DNA from: Aeromicrobium sp.
GTDB taxonomy: Bacteria; Actinomycetota; Actinomycetes; Propionibacteriales; Nocardioidaceae
DNA length: 6,501 nt
Direction: 5' to 3'
Assembly (NCBI GenBank): GCA_023254755.1
Contig: JALRKU010000365.1
Span: forward strand, 1-6,501
Every line of letters starts with the position of its first letter. Within the stretch, counting starts at the first letter, position 1. Positions 1 to 5,418 of the stretch are shown here, piece by piece. The position numbers and the translations under genes are program-made. Below the pieces are notes generated by a model, which searched no databases, was not told the origin of the DNA, and saw only the letters and a program-made list of their open reading frames with translations.

Positions 1-1
1 A

Positions 2-277
2 CTCCGGCTTCCCACACCCACACTCCAACGCCTTGAGCGCACTCCCCCGTATCACCGTCGTCTGATCCCCAGGAAAATCATACCCACTCAACAACTCCCT
101 CACCTCCAACTCCACCAAATCCAATAACTCCGGATCCTCCACCATATCCACCTTGTTCAAAAACACCACAATATAGGGCACCCGAACCTGCTTCGCCAAC
201 AATACATGCTCCCGTGTCTGTGGCATCGGCCCGTCCGCCGCAGATACCACCAAAATCGTCCCGTCCATCTGCGCCGC
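2..277 (-). pseudogene. tuf: Internal fragment of elongation factor Tu (GTPase domain), joined in frame to the PBP
   Basis: The minus-strand translation gives the familiar EF-Tu run AAQMDGTILVVSAADGPMPQ, then TREHVLLAKQVRVPYIVVF, the G4 motif NKVD, and the G5 region RGSALKALE. It ends in CGCGKPE at the window edge. This corresponds to about E. coli residues 96-180. The P-loop, switch I and DCPGH motifs are absent because PBP sequence precedes it, so it cannot be a working GTPase. Codon use differs sharply from every neighbour: I count 10 TTG, 1 TTA and 1 CTC among 12 Leu codons, and Asp is mostly GAT, while the adjoining PBP uses almost only CTG/CTC and GAC. An actinobacterial tuf would be strongly GC3-rich, so this piece comes from another, moderate-GC organism. 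The Cys-rich insert after ALE is not in E. coli EF-Tu and is a lineage clue I cannot resolve. Assembly chimera is the likeliest explanation. Confidence 0.93.
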
Positions 278-2023
278 GATCTCCTTGGGCATGACGCGCG
301 TGCAGTCCTTCTTGTACTGCTTGACGACGTCGCCGTTGCCGTCGAGGATCCGGTTGACCGGCTGGGGCTCGCAGTACAGGCCGCCCGACGCGGGGGTGGC
401 GTACGCGGCAGCCATGTCGAGCGGGCTGACGTCGACGACGCCGAGCGTGAACGACGGCACCTGGAACGTGACGGGCGGGTTCGCGTCGGGGTCGTAGGGA
501 ACCGTGATGCCCATGGACTCGGCGGCCTTGACGGTGTTGCACAGCCCGGCGTCCTTCTCCAGCTGGGCGAAGTAGGTGTTCACCGAGCGGCGCAGGCCGG
601 TGTACATGTTGAACGTCCCGGTGCCGGTGGAGTTGCTGACCTTCCACTCGCCGGTGCCGCGGCCCTCGCAGTCGAAGTAGGTGCCGGGGCGCTGCACAAG
701 GGTCTGCGGCGAGCGGTACGACTTCGAGACCGGCAGACCCTTCTCGAGGGCGGCCGCGACGGTGAACATCTTGAACGTCGAGCCGGCCTGGAATCCGTTG
801 GACTCGCCGTACCGAGTGGGCACCGAGAAGTTGATGTACGACTCGCCCTTCTTCTTGTTCTTGCCCATCGGCCGGGACTGGGCGACGCCGCGGACCTTGC
901 CGGTGCCGGGCTCGACCATCGCGATCGAGCCGATCGCCTTGTCGGTCGGGTCGACGCGGTTCTTGACGGCGCGGTTGGCGGCCTTCTGCATGCGCAGGTC
1001 GATGTTGGACTCGATGGTCAGCCCGCCCCGCTCGAGCGCCGCGCGCCGCTCCTCGACGGTGGCGCCCAGCGCCTCCTCCTCGAGCAGGTAGCGACGGATG
1101 TAGTCGCACGAGAAGGCGGCGGACGATTCGACGCAGCCGTTGGGGAACTTGGTGATCTTCAGGCCGAGTCCCTTGGACTGGAGCTTCTCGGCCTGCTCCT
1201 GGCTGATGAGCCCGTCGCGCGCCATGATCGACAGCACCGTGTTGCGTCGCTGCAGCGCCTTCTCGGGGAACGCGACCGGGTTGAACTCGTCGGGGTTCTT
1301 GACCAGGCCGGCCAGCGTCGCCGCCTGCTGGGGCGTGAGCTTCTCGGGGCTGGTCGAGAAGTAGTGGTACGCCGCGGAGTTGATGCCCCATGCGCCGTCG
1401 CCGAAGTACGCCAGGTTGAGGTAGCGCTCGAGGATCTCGTTCTTGGAGTGGGTCTGCTCGTACTGGATGGCCAGCTTGAGCTCGCGGATCTTGCGGGCCG
1501 TGGACTTCTCGATGGCGGCGAGACGCTGCTTCTTGGTGGTGGCCTGCGAGACCAGCGTCAGCTTGACCAGCTGCTGGGTGATGGTGGACCCGCCCTGGGT
1601 GGACCCGTCGGCAGCGTTGTTGATCAGGGCGCGCAGCGTGCCCTTGAGGTCGAGCGGTCCGTGCTCGTAGAACCGGGAGTCCTCGGTGGCGAGCAGCGAC
1701 TTGCGCATGATGGGGGCGATCTTCCCCAGCGGGATGTCCTGCCGGTTCTCCTGGTAGAAGTACGCGATCCGGTCGCCGTTCGAGGCGAGCACGACCGTGG
1801 TCTGCGCGTTGGGGCGGTCCTCGAGGTCGAGCGGCATCGCGATGATGTCCTCGCTGACGTCGTTGGCCGTGACGGCGACGAACGCCGTGGCCGGGATGAC
1901 CATGACGGCGACGCCCACGCCGGCGACGACCGACAGGCGGGCCATCTGCCCCACCGCCCCGACCGTCGAGCGGGGAGTCCCACCGGAGCGGGCGAGTCGG
2001 CGCATCGACGTGAGGAACGACAT
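2..2023 (-). CDS. ponA2: Class A penicillin-binding protein, PonA2-like; C-terminus replaced by EF-Tu sequence
   Basis: Bifunctional peptidoglycan synthase: an N-terminal GT51 glycosyltransferase polymerises lipid II and a C-terminal transpeptidase cross-links stem peptides outside the membrane. From the ATG at 2023 I read a short basic cytoplasmic tail, one membrane helix at about residues 30-51, then GT51 motifs EDSRFYEH (catalytic Glu114) and GGSTITQQ (144-151). The transpeptidase has AGSTFK with nucleophile Ser415 and Lys418, and SVN at 480-482. The KTG motif, which should follow, is absent because PBP similarity stops after CTRVMPKEIA at about residue 582 (base 278). The frame then continues without a stop into EF-Tu-like sequence to the window edge. 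PonA2 proteins are usually 700-800 residues, so roughly 120-200 native residues are missing. The start is supported by a leaderless-type -10 and by the preceding helix; no Shine-Dalgarno is visible. It is divergent from whiB4, as ponA2 is in mycobacteria. The PBP identity is secure; the ponA2 symbol rests on synteny. Confidence 0.9.
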   Translation of the reverse strand, partial: MSFLTSMRRLARSGGTPRSTVGAVGQMARLSVVAGVGVAVMVIPATAFVAVTANDVSEDIIAMPLDLEDRPNAQTTVVLASNGDRIAYFYQENRQDIPLGKIAPIMRKSLLATEDSRFYEHGPLDLKGTLRALINNAADGSTQGGSTITQQLVKLTLVSQATTKKQRLAAIEKSTARKIRELKLAIQYEQTHSKNEILERYLNLAYFGDGAWGINSAAYHYFSTSPEKLTPQQAATLAGLVKNPDEFNPVAFPEKALQRRNTVLSIMARDGLISQEQAEKLQSKGLGLKITKFPNGCVESSAAFSCDYIRRYLLEEEALGATVEERRAALERGGLTIESNIDLRMQKAANRAVKNRVDPTDKAIGSIAMVEPGTGKVRGVAQSRPMGKNKKKGESYINFSVPTRYGESNGFQAGSTFKMFTVAAALEKGLPVSKSYRSPQTLVQRPGTYFDCEGRGTGEWKVSNSTGTGTFNMYTGLRRSVNTYFAQLEKDAGLCNTVKAAESMGITVPYDPDANPPVTFQVPSFTLGVVDVSPLDMAAAYATPASGGLYCEPQPVNRILDGNGDVVKQYKKDCTRVMPKEIAAQMDGTILVVSAADGPMPQTREHVLLAKQVRVPYIVVFLNKVDMVEDPELLDLVELEVRELLSGYDFPGDQTTVIRGSALKALECGCGKPE

Positions 2024-2025
2024 GG

Positions 2026-2052
2026 GCCCAGGGTACGTGAGCAGCCCAGGGT
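2026..2052. repeat. Direct repeat of GCCCAGGGT with 18-bp period at the ponA2-like start
   Basis: The 9-mer GCCCAGGGT occurs at 2026-2034 and 2044-2052. The first copy overlaps the candidate -10 of the PBP gene and the second lies just upstream of it in the PBP direction. Such placement would suit an operator, but two copies of a 9-mer in GC-rich DNA is modest evidence. Confidence 0.35.
2030..2035 (-). promoter_or_regulatory. Candidate -10 element of a leaderless ponA2-like promoter
   Basis: On the minus strand TACCCT fits the actinobacterial TAnnnT -10 pattern and is followed by exactly 6 nt (GGGCCC) and then the ATG at 2023. Transcription would start at or within a base of the A of ATG, giving a leaderless mRNA, which agrees with the lack of a Shine-Dalgarno. 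No clear -35 hexamer is seen at 16-19 bp. The same spacing occurs at two other starts in this window. Confidence 0.5.
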
Positions 2053-2190
2053 CTCCAGGTCGTCGCGCCGCGTGTGCCGCGGCGGCAGGACCATCGTCCC
2101 GGTAGTCCTGTCGAACTAGGCAAGATGACACCTCGTGGTCTGCCGCGGCTCTCAGGGATTTCGCAGGATGGTGGCAACGAAGTCGACCCT

Positions 2191-2210
2191 CGGTCTCGGA
2201 CCGGTCTCGG
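2191..2210. repeat. Tandem direct repeat CGGTCTCGG, 11-bp period, upstream of whiB4
   Basis: CGGTCTCGG is seen at 2191-2199 and again at 2202-2210, one helical turn apart, ending just before the Shine-Dalgarno of whiB4. It could bind a regulator to two sites on the same DNA face or lie in the mRNA leader; function is unknown. Confidence 0.35.
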
Positions 2211-2216
2211 GGAAGG
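2209..2216 (+). promoter_or_regulatory. Ribosome binding site of whiB4
   Basis: GGGGAAGG lies 9 nt before the ATG at 2226 and is the only purine-rich stretch near it. This makes whiB4 a leadered gene, unlike the three TAnnnT-N6-ATG starts nearby. I could not find a convincing -10 hexamer for it in 2036-2200. Confidence 0.6.
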
Positions 2217-2225
2217 TTCACCAAC

Positions 2226-2483
2226 ATGTGGAATGACAATTGGGCAGCGAAGGCAGCCTGTCGCGGCAAGACGGAGCAGCTGTTCGTGCGCGGCGCGGAG
2301 CAGAATCGCGCCAAGGCCATGTGCGGCTCGTGCGGCGTGAAGGCCGAGTGCCTCGTGGAGGCGCTCGACAACCGCATCGAGTGGGGCGTGTGGGGCGGCA
2401 TGACCGAGCGTGAGCGGCGGGCGCTGCTGCGTCGGCGGCCGAACGTCTCGACCTGGCGCAACGTCCTGCAGCCTGCGGTCTGA
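2226..2483 (+). CDS. whiB4: WhiB-family [4Fe-4S] transcriptional regulator, WhiB4/WblA-like
   Basis: Small redox-sensitive regulator of 85 residues. The four cluster ligands are visible as Cys12, Cys33, Cys36 and Cys42 (C-X20-C-X2-C-X5-C). They are followed by the family turn GVWGG (54-58) and the basic segment MTERERRALLRRRP, which contributes to DNA binding. The stretch LFVRGAEQ before the second Cys and ALDNRIEWGVWGGMTERERRALL match the WhiB4 subgroup as I remember it from M. tuberculosis, where it responds to O2 and NO and tunes the oxidative stress response. The Streptomyces relative is WblA, a regulator of development and antibiotic production. The protein is shorter than mycobacterial WhiB4 because it lacks an N-terminal extension; no upstream in-frame start is needed, since a Shine-Dalgarno precedes this ATG. 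It sits between divergent ponA2 and convergent ArsA-like genes, exactly as whiB4 does in mycobacteria. Targets cannot be inferred from this window. Confidence 0.93.
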   Translation: MWNDNWAAKAACRGKTEQLFVRGAEQNRAKAMCGSCGVKAECLVEALDNRIEWGVWGGMTERERRALLRRRPNVSTWRNVLQPAV

Positions 2484-2499
2484 CGGCGAGGGGCGCTCC

Positions 2500-2526
2500 C
2501 GTCCGAAGGGAGGCCTCCCTCGGACG
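2500..2526. terminator. Bidirectional GC-rich hairpin between convergent whiB4 and ArsA-like gene
   Basis: CGTCCG (2500-2505) pairs with CGGACG (2521-2526) and AGGGA (2507-2511) with TCCCT (2516-2520). The loop is GGCC and A2506 is a single bulge. It begins 16 bases after the whiB4 stop and ends 38 bases before the stop of the convergent ATPase gene. There is no T-tract on either side, as is common for hairpin terminators in high-GC Actinobacteria, so it could end transcription from both directions. Confidence 0.7.
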
Positions 2527-2564
2527 TGGTGCCTCGCGGTGACCCGGTGGCGTCCTGCGCGGAG

Positions 2565-3761
2565 TCAGTCGGTGCTGACCCCGGCGAGCAGGTCGCCGAT
2601 CTGGCGGAGCCCGTCGAGGTCGTGGACGTCGCCGGCCAGTGCCGGGACGGCCACGGTGGGCACCGACGGGTGGGCCGACGCGAACGCGCGGCGCTGGTGG
2701 TGCTCGCGCTCCGCGACCGCGAGGCGGTCGGCGCGCACCGACAGCAGGTCGGCCGTGACGTCCTCGACGGGTCCGGTGCCGCGCAGTCGCTCGGCCGCGG
2801 TCTGCGCCGCGGCGGCCGTGATGCCGGCCTCGTCGTCGACGTGCACGCGGTTGACGACCAGCCCGGCGAGCGGCATCGACTCGCCTGCGAGGCGCTCCAC
2901 GAAGTACGACGCCTCGCGCATCGCGGCCGGCTCGGGCGCGGCGACCACCACGAACCGTGTCTCGTCGGCCTGGAGCAGCGCGAAGGTGGCCTCGGCCCTC
3001 TGCCGGAACCCGCCGAACAGCGTGTCGAACGCGGCGATGAACGTCTGCAGGTCGGTGAGGAATTGGGCGCCGAGCACCTTGTTGAGCGCTCCGGTCACCA
3101 CGCCGAGACCGGCGCTCAGCAGCCGGGCCGGCCCCTTGGCGGGCATCAGCAGCAGCTTGAGGAACCGGCCGTCGAGGAGCGACGACAGTCGCTCGGGCGC
3201 GTCGAGGAAGTCCAGCGCCGACCGCGACGGTGGCGTGTCGACGACGATGAGATCCCAGCGTCTCGTCGGAGAGTCGTGGCTGGGTGTCGCATCCTGGGCA
3301 TGGAGCTGGCCGAGCTTCTCCATGGCCATGTACTCCTGCGTGCCCGCGAACGAGCTCGACAGCGCGACGTAGAACGGGTTCTGCAGGATCTGGGCCGCCT
3401 TCTCCGGCGACGCGTGCCGCTCGACGACCTCGTCGAACGTGCGCTTCATGTCGAGCATCATCGCGTCGAGCGAGCCCGTGCCGCGGACACCCTCGACGGG
3501 TCGTGGGGTGTTGTCGAGCTCGGTCAGGCCCATCGACTGCGCGAGGCGGCGCGCCGGGTCGATCGTCAGCACGCAGACACGGCGTCCCTGCTCCGCGGCG
3601 CGCAGCGCCAGTGCTGCCGCCGTCGTCGTCTTGCCGACGCCACCGGACCCGCAGCAGACGACGATCTCGACACCGGGATCGGCCAGCAGGCCGTCGACGT
3701 CGACCCGTCCGTCGCGGCTGGCGTCGTCGATCACGACCCGCGGTGCGGGGCGCCGGGTCAT
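2565..3761 (-). CDS. ArsA/Get3-like ATPase, second gene of pair (Rv3680/BagB-like)
   Basis: A 398-residue cytoplasmic P-loop ATPase of the ArsA/Get3 branch of the SIMIBI class. The Walker A is GSGGVGKT at 38-45. The Lys that marks deviant Walker A proteins (GKGGxGKT) is replaced by Ser39, while the catalytic-loop Lys44 remains. A TIDPARRLAQ segment (66-75) follows, as does the switch II-like VVDTPPSRSALDFLDAP (173-189). Residues about 200-252 form a long hydrophobic and amphipathic helical insert, in the place where Get3 carries its client-binding subdomain. The start ATG overlaps the upstream gene's stop in ATGA, implying translational coupling and equal amounts of the two proteins. In M. 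tuberculosis the homologous pair Rv3679/Rv3680 has been described as Get3 homologues (BagA/BagB) forming a complex. The label 'anion transporter ATPase' in older annotation is inherited from ArsA; no ArsB-like membrane partner is present here. Confidence 0.9.
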   Translation of the reverse strand: MTRRPAPRVVIDDASRDGRVDVDGLLADPGVEIVVCCGSGGVGKTTTAAALALRAAEQGRRVCVLTIDPARRLAQSMGLTELDNTPRPVEGVRGTGSLDAMMLDMKRTFDEVVERHASPEKAAQILQNPFYVALSSSFAGTQEYMAMEKLGQLHAQDATPSHDSPTRRWDLIVVDTPPSRSALDFLDAPERLSSLLDGRFLKLLLMPAKGPARLLSAGLGVVTGALNKVLGAQFLTDLQTFIAAFDTLFGGFRQRAEATFALLQADETRFVVVAAPEPAAMREASYFVERLAGESMPLAGLVVNRVHVDDEAGITAAAAQTAAERLRGTGPVEDVTADLLSVRADRLAVAEREHHQRRAFASAHPSVPTVAVPALAGDVHDLDGLRQIGDLLAGVSTD

Positions 3762-4720
3762 CGGCCCATCTCCTCGAGGCGGCCGGCGAGGTCGTAGAGC
3801 GCTCCGAGATCGATCCCACCGGCGAGTCGCGGCAGCTCGACGACGGGCTGGCCGCAGTCGGCCAGCACGGACCGCTGCTCGGTCTCGAGCTCCTCGCGTC
3901 GGATCGCGGCGTGGCCGCCGTCGACGAGCGTGGTCGCCGCCGCGGCGGGCAGGCCGACCGACGTGAGGACCGTCGCGACGTCGTCGACACCGACCGTCTC
4001 GTCGTCGAGGGCGGCGCGCGTGGCGGCCGAGACCAGCTCGGGGCGGATCAGGTTCACGACGACGTGCCCCACCGGCAGCCGCTCCGCCTGCAGCTCGGCG
4101 ATCCCGTCGACGGTCTCGGTGACCGGCATCTCCTCCAGCACCGTGACGAGGTGCACGTGGGTGGACCGGGCCCTCATCATCGTCATGATCGCCTCGGCCT
4201 GCCGCTTGATGGGGCCGACCTTGGCCAGCCCTGCCAGCTCGGAGTTGACGTTGAGGAATCGCGTGATGCGCCCCGTGGGCGGCGCGTCCATGACGACGGC
4301 GTCGTACGCGTAGCGCGACCCGTCGCGGCGGCGCGCGGCCTCGTAGACCTTGCCGGTCAGCAGCACGTCGCGCACGCCGGGGGCGATGGTCGTGGCGAAG
4401 TCGATGATGCCGAAGCGGTCGAGGGCGCGCCCCGCGCGGCCCAGCCGGTAGAACATCTGCAGGTACTCCAGCAGCGCCGACTCGGGATCGATCGCGAGCG
4501 CGTAGACCTCGCCGCCGTCGGGGCCGACCGCGATCTTGCGCTCGGCGTAGGGCAGCGGTGGCACGTCGAACAGCTGCGCGATGCCCTGGCGGCCCTCGAC
4601 CTCGCACAGCAGGACCCGGCGACCGCGCCCGGCCAGCGACATCGCGAGCGCGGCGGCGACGGTGGTCTTGCCCGTGCCGCCCTTGCCGGTGACGACGTGC
4701 AGCTCGGTCGCGACGCTCAT
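3758..4720 (-). CDS. ArsA/Get3-like ATPase, first gene of pair (Rv3679/BagA-like)
   Basis: A 320-residue ArsA/Get3-type ATPase. The Walker A GKGGTGKT at 12-19 keeps the signature Lys13 that reaches across the dimer interface to the partner's nucleotide. The switch II-like segment is VVMDAPPTGRITRFL (142-156). Get3/ArsA usually has DTAPTGH here, so Arg151 replaces His. Later segments TVLEEMPVTET (193-203) and VVNLIRPE (221-228) match the family's core strands. The frame is open upstream to 4963, but I place the start at the ATG ending at 4720. The P-loop then falls 12 residues in, as is normal for the family, and a TACGCT-N6-ATG leaderless promoter is directly upstream. An upstream start would overlap the divergent DUF4177-like gene. 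It is expected to form a heterodimer with the downstream ATPase. Clients could be tail-anchored or other hydrophobic proteins by analogy with Get3; that is inference. Confidence 0.91.
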   Translation of the reverse strand: MSVATELHVVTGKGGTGKTTVAAALAMSLAGRGRRVLLCEVEGRQGIAQLFDVPPLPYAERKIAVGPDGGEVYALAIDPESALLEYLQMFYRLGRAGRALDRFGIIDFATTIAPGVRDVLLTGKVYEAARRRDGSRYAYDAVVMDAPPTGRITRFLNVNSELAGLAKVGPIKRQAEAIMTMMRARSTHVHLVTVLEEMPVTETVDGIAELQAERLPVGHVVVNLIRPELVSAATRAALDDETVGVDDVATVLTSVGLPAAAATTLVDGGHAAIRREELETEQRSVLADCGQPVVELPRLAGGIDLGALYDLAGRLEEMGR

Positions 4721-4726
4721 TCGGCG

Positions 4727-4732
4727 AGCGTA
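4727..4732 (-). promoter_or_regulatory. Candidate -10 of a leaderless promoter for the ArsA-like operon
   Basis: Minus-strand TACGCT (TAnnnT) is followed by 6 nt and the ATG at 4720. There is no Shine-Dalgarno in this gap, which fits a leaderless start. No recognisable -35 is seen at the expected distance. The divergent promoter for the DUF4177-like gene lies in the same 69-bp gap, so the two upstream regions would meet around 4750-4760. Confidence 0.5.
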
Positions 4733-4777
4733 CCGACGGCCGCTCGGACGCGCGGGCCGAACACCGTGGTGCGCAGA

Positions 4778-4783
4778 TACAGT
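4778..4783 (+). promoter_or_regulatory. Candidate -10 of a leaderless promoter for the DUF4177/RidA/NUDIX/MBL cluster
   Basis: TACAGT fits TAnnnT and lies 6 nt before the ATG at 4790, so the transcript would begin at the start codon. A small inverted repeat, CACC-GT-GGTG at 4762-4771, sits just upstream, between the usual -10 and -35 positions, and might be an operator half-site pair. No clear -35 hexamer is present. Confidence 0.5.
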
Positions 4784-4789
4784 CGGGGC

Positions 4790-4948
4790 ATGACGAACTG
4801 GGAATACCTCACCGCGCCGGTGCTGGTGCACAACACCAAGCAGATCCTCGACAACTTCGGGTCCGACGGCTGGGAGCTGGTCCAGATCGTGCCGAACCCG
4901 CTGAACCAGGAGAACCTGGTCGCCTACTTCAAGCGCCCGCGCGGCTGA
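4790..4948 (+). CDS. Small DUF4177-like protein, 52 residues (Rv3678A-like)
   Basis: A 52-residue protein beginning MTNWEYLTAPVLVHN, with a GSDGWELVQIVPNP centre and an AYFKRPRG end. The pattern WEY near the N-terminus, then an alpha-helical stretch, then GWELV and a C-terminal strand ending in F-K-R is the signature of DUF4177, a compact alpha/beta family without an assigned function. There is no signal peptide, membrane helix, or Cys/His metal site. The start at 4790 is the only ATG that gives the full domain, and it has a leaderless-type -10. It is the first gene of the plus-strand cluster, 13 nt before the RidA-like gene, and divergent from the ATPase pair. A small gene sits in the same place in mycobacteria, which argues it is real despite its size. 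It may act as a partner of one of its neighbours, but nothing in the sequence says which. Confidence 0.88.
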   Translation: MTNWEYLTAPVLVHNTKQILDNFGSDGWELVQIVPNPLNQENLVAYFKRPRG

Positions 4949-4961
4949 CGGCGGGCCCGAC

Positions 4962-5417
4962 ATGAGCGTCGCCGACCGCCTGTCCGAGCTCGGCCTCGAG
5001 CTGCCGCCCGTGCCCGCTCCGGTCGCGGCCTACGTGCCGGCCGTCCGGTCCGGCGCCCACGTCTACACGGCCGGTCAGCTGCCGCTGCGCGACGGCTCGC
5101 TGCTCGCGACGGGCAAGGTCGGCGCCGAGGTCACGCCCGAGACGGCCTACGACTGCGCTCGGCAGAGCGCGCTCAACGCAGTCGCAGCGGTGGCGTCGCA
5201 GGTCGAGGACCTCGACGCCGTGCGCGTCGTCAAGGTGGTCGTGTTCGTCGCCAGCACCCCGGACTTCACCCGGCAGCCCGCCGTCGCGAACGGCGCCAGC
5301 GAGCTGCTCGGCGCGGTGTTCGGCGACGCCGGCGTCCACGCCCGCAGCGCGGTGGGCGTGCCGGTGCTGCCGCTCGACGCCCCGGTCGAGGTCGAGCTGG
5401 TCGCCGAGGTCCGCTGA
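4962..5417 (+). CDS. RidA/YjgF/YER057c/UK114-family protein
   Basis: A 151-residue cytoplasmic protein of the Rid superfamily, whose founding member hydrolyses reactive enamine/imine intermediates made by PLP enzymes and acts as a trimer. Family features visible are VYTAGQLPLRDGSLLATGKVG (about 34-54), the helix AYDCARQSALNAVAAV (62-77), the strand VVKVVVFVAS (89-98), and the C-terminal ARSAVGVPVLPLDAPVEVEL (127-146). The last carries the conserved Arg (Arg128) that binds the substrate carboxylate in RidA. The usual N-terminal GPYSQ-type motif is not recognisable; the equivalent region reads AAYVPAVRSG. This places it in a divergent subgroup (the 'UK114-like 1' type of longer proteins), so deaminase activity should not be assumed. 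The ATG at 4962 has only a weak GGCGGG upstream and probably relies on coupling to the gene before it. The next gene starts 1 nt after its stop. Confidence 0.92.
   Translation: MSVADRLSELGLELPPVPAPVAAYVPAVRSGAHVYTAGQLPLRDGSLLATGKVGAEVTPETAYDCARQSALNAVAAVASQVEDLDAVRVVKVVVFVASTPDFTRQPAVANGASELLGAVFGDAGVHARSAVGVPVLPLDAPVEVELVAEVR
5406..5410 (+). promoter_or_regulatory. Ribosome binding site supporting the GTG start of the NUDIX gene
   Basis: GAGGT, inside the end of the RidA-like gene, lies 8 nt before the GTG at 5419. A later ATG at 5440 has no comparable purine tract at the right distance, so this site decides the start. Confidence 0.6.
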
Positions 5418-5418
5418 C

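Noticed and set aside
2..2023. A genuine natural fusion of a PBP with EF-Tu
   Set aside because: Both partners lack essential motifs, their localisation is incompatible (outside the membrane versus cytoplasm), and codon use changes at the join.
206..2119. A 637-codon open frame on the plus strand antisense to the PBP
   Set aside because: Composition (Leu, Asp, Arg, Val, Gly repeats) is typical of an antisense shadow in high-GC DNA, with no recognisable motif.
78..2177. A 699-codon open frame on the minus strand in another register from the PBP
   Set aside because: Its translation is dominated by Arg, Gly, Ala and Pro with no domain. It is a shadow of the PBP gene, which shows all expected motifs in its own frame.
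2526..3797. A 423-codon plus-strand frame over the second ATPase
   Set aside because: Low-complexity antisense shadow; the minus strand carries a clear Walker A and full-length ATPase here.
3758..4720. Arsenite efflux (ars operon) interpretation of the ATPases
   Set aside because: No ArsB, ArsR, ArsC or ArsD-like gene is present, and no Cys-based metal site is visible in the ATPases. The conserved neighbourhood points to the Get3-like actinobacterial pair.
3284..4789. Long plus-strand extension in frame with the DUF4177-like gene
   Set aside because: It is antisense to both ATPases and low in complexity. Only the last 52 codons, from the ATG at 4790, form a sensible protein.
4721..4963. N-terminal extension of the first ATPase up to 4963
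   Set aside because: It would add 81 residues without homology and overlap the divergent DUF4177-like gene. The internal ATG has a -10 element and puts the P-loop at the usual position.
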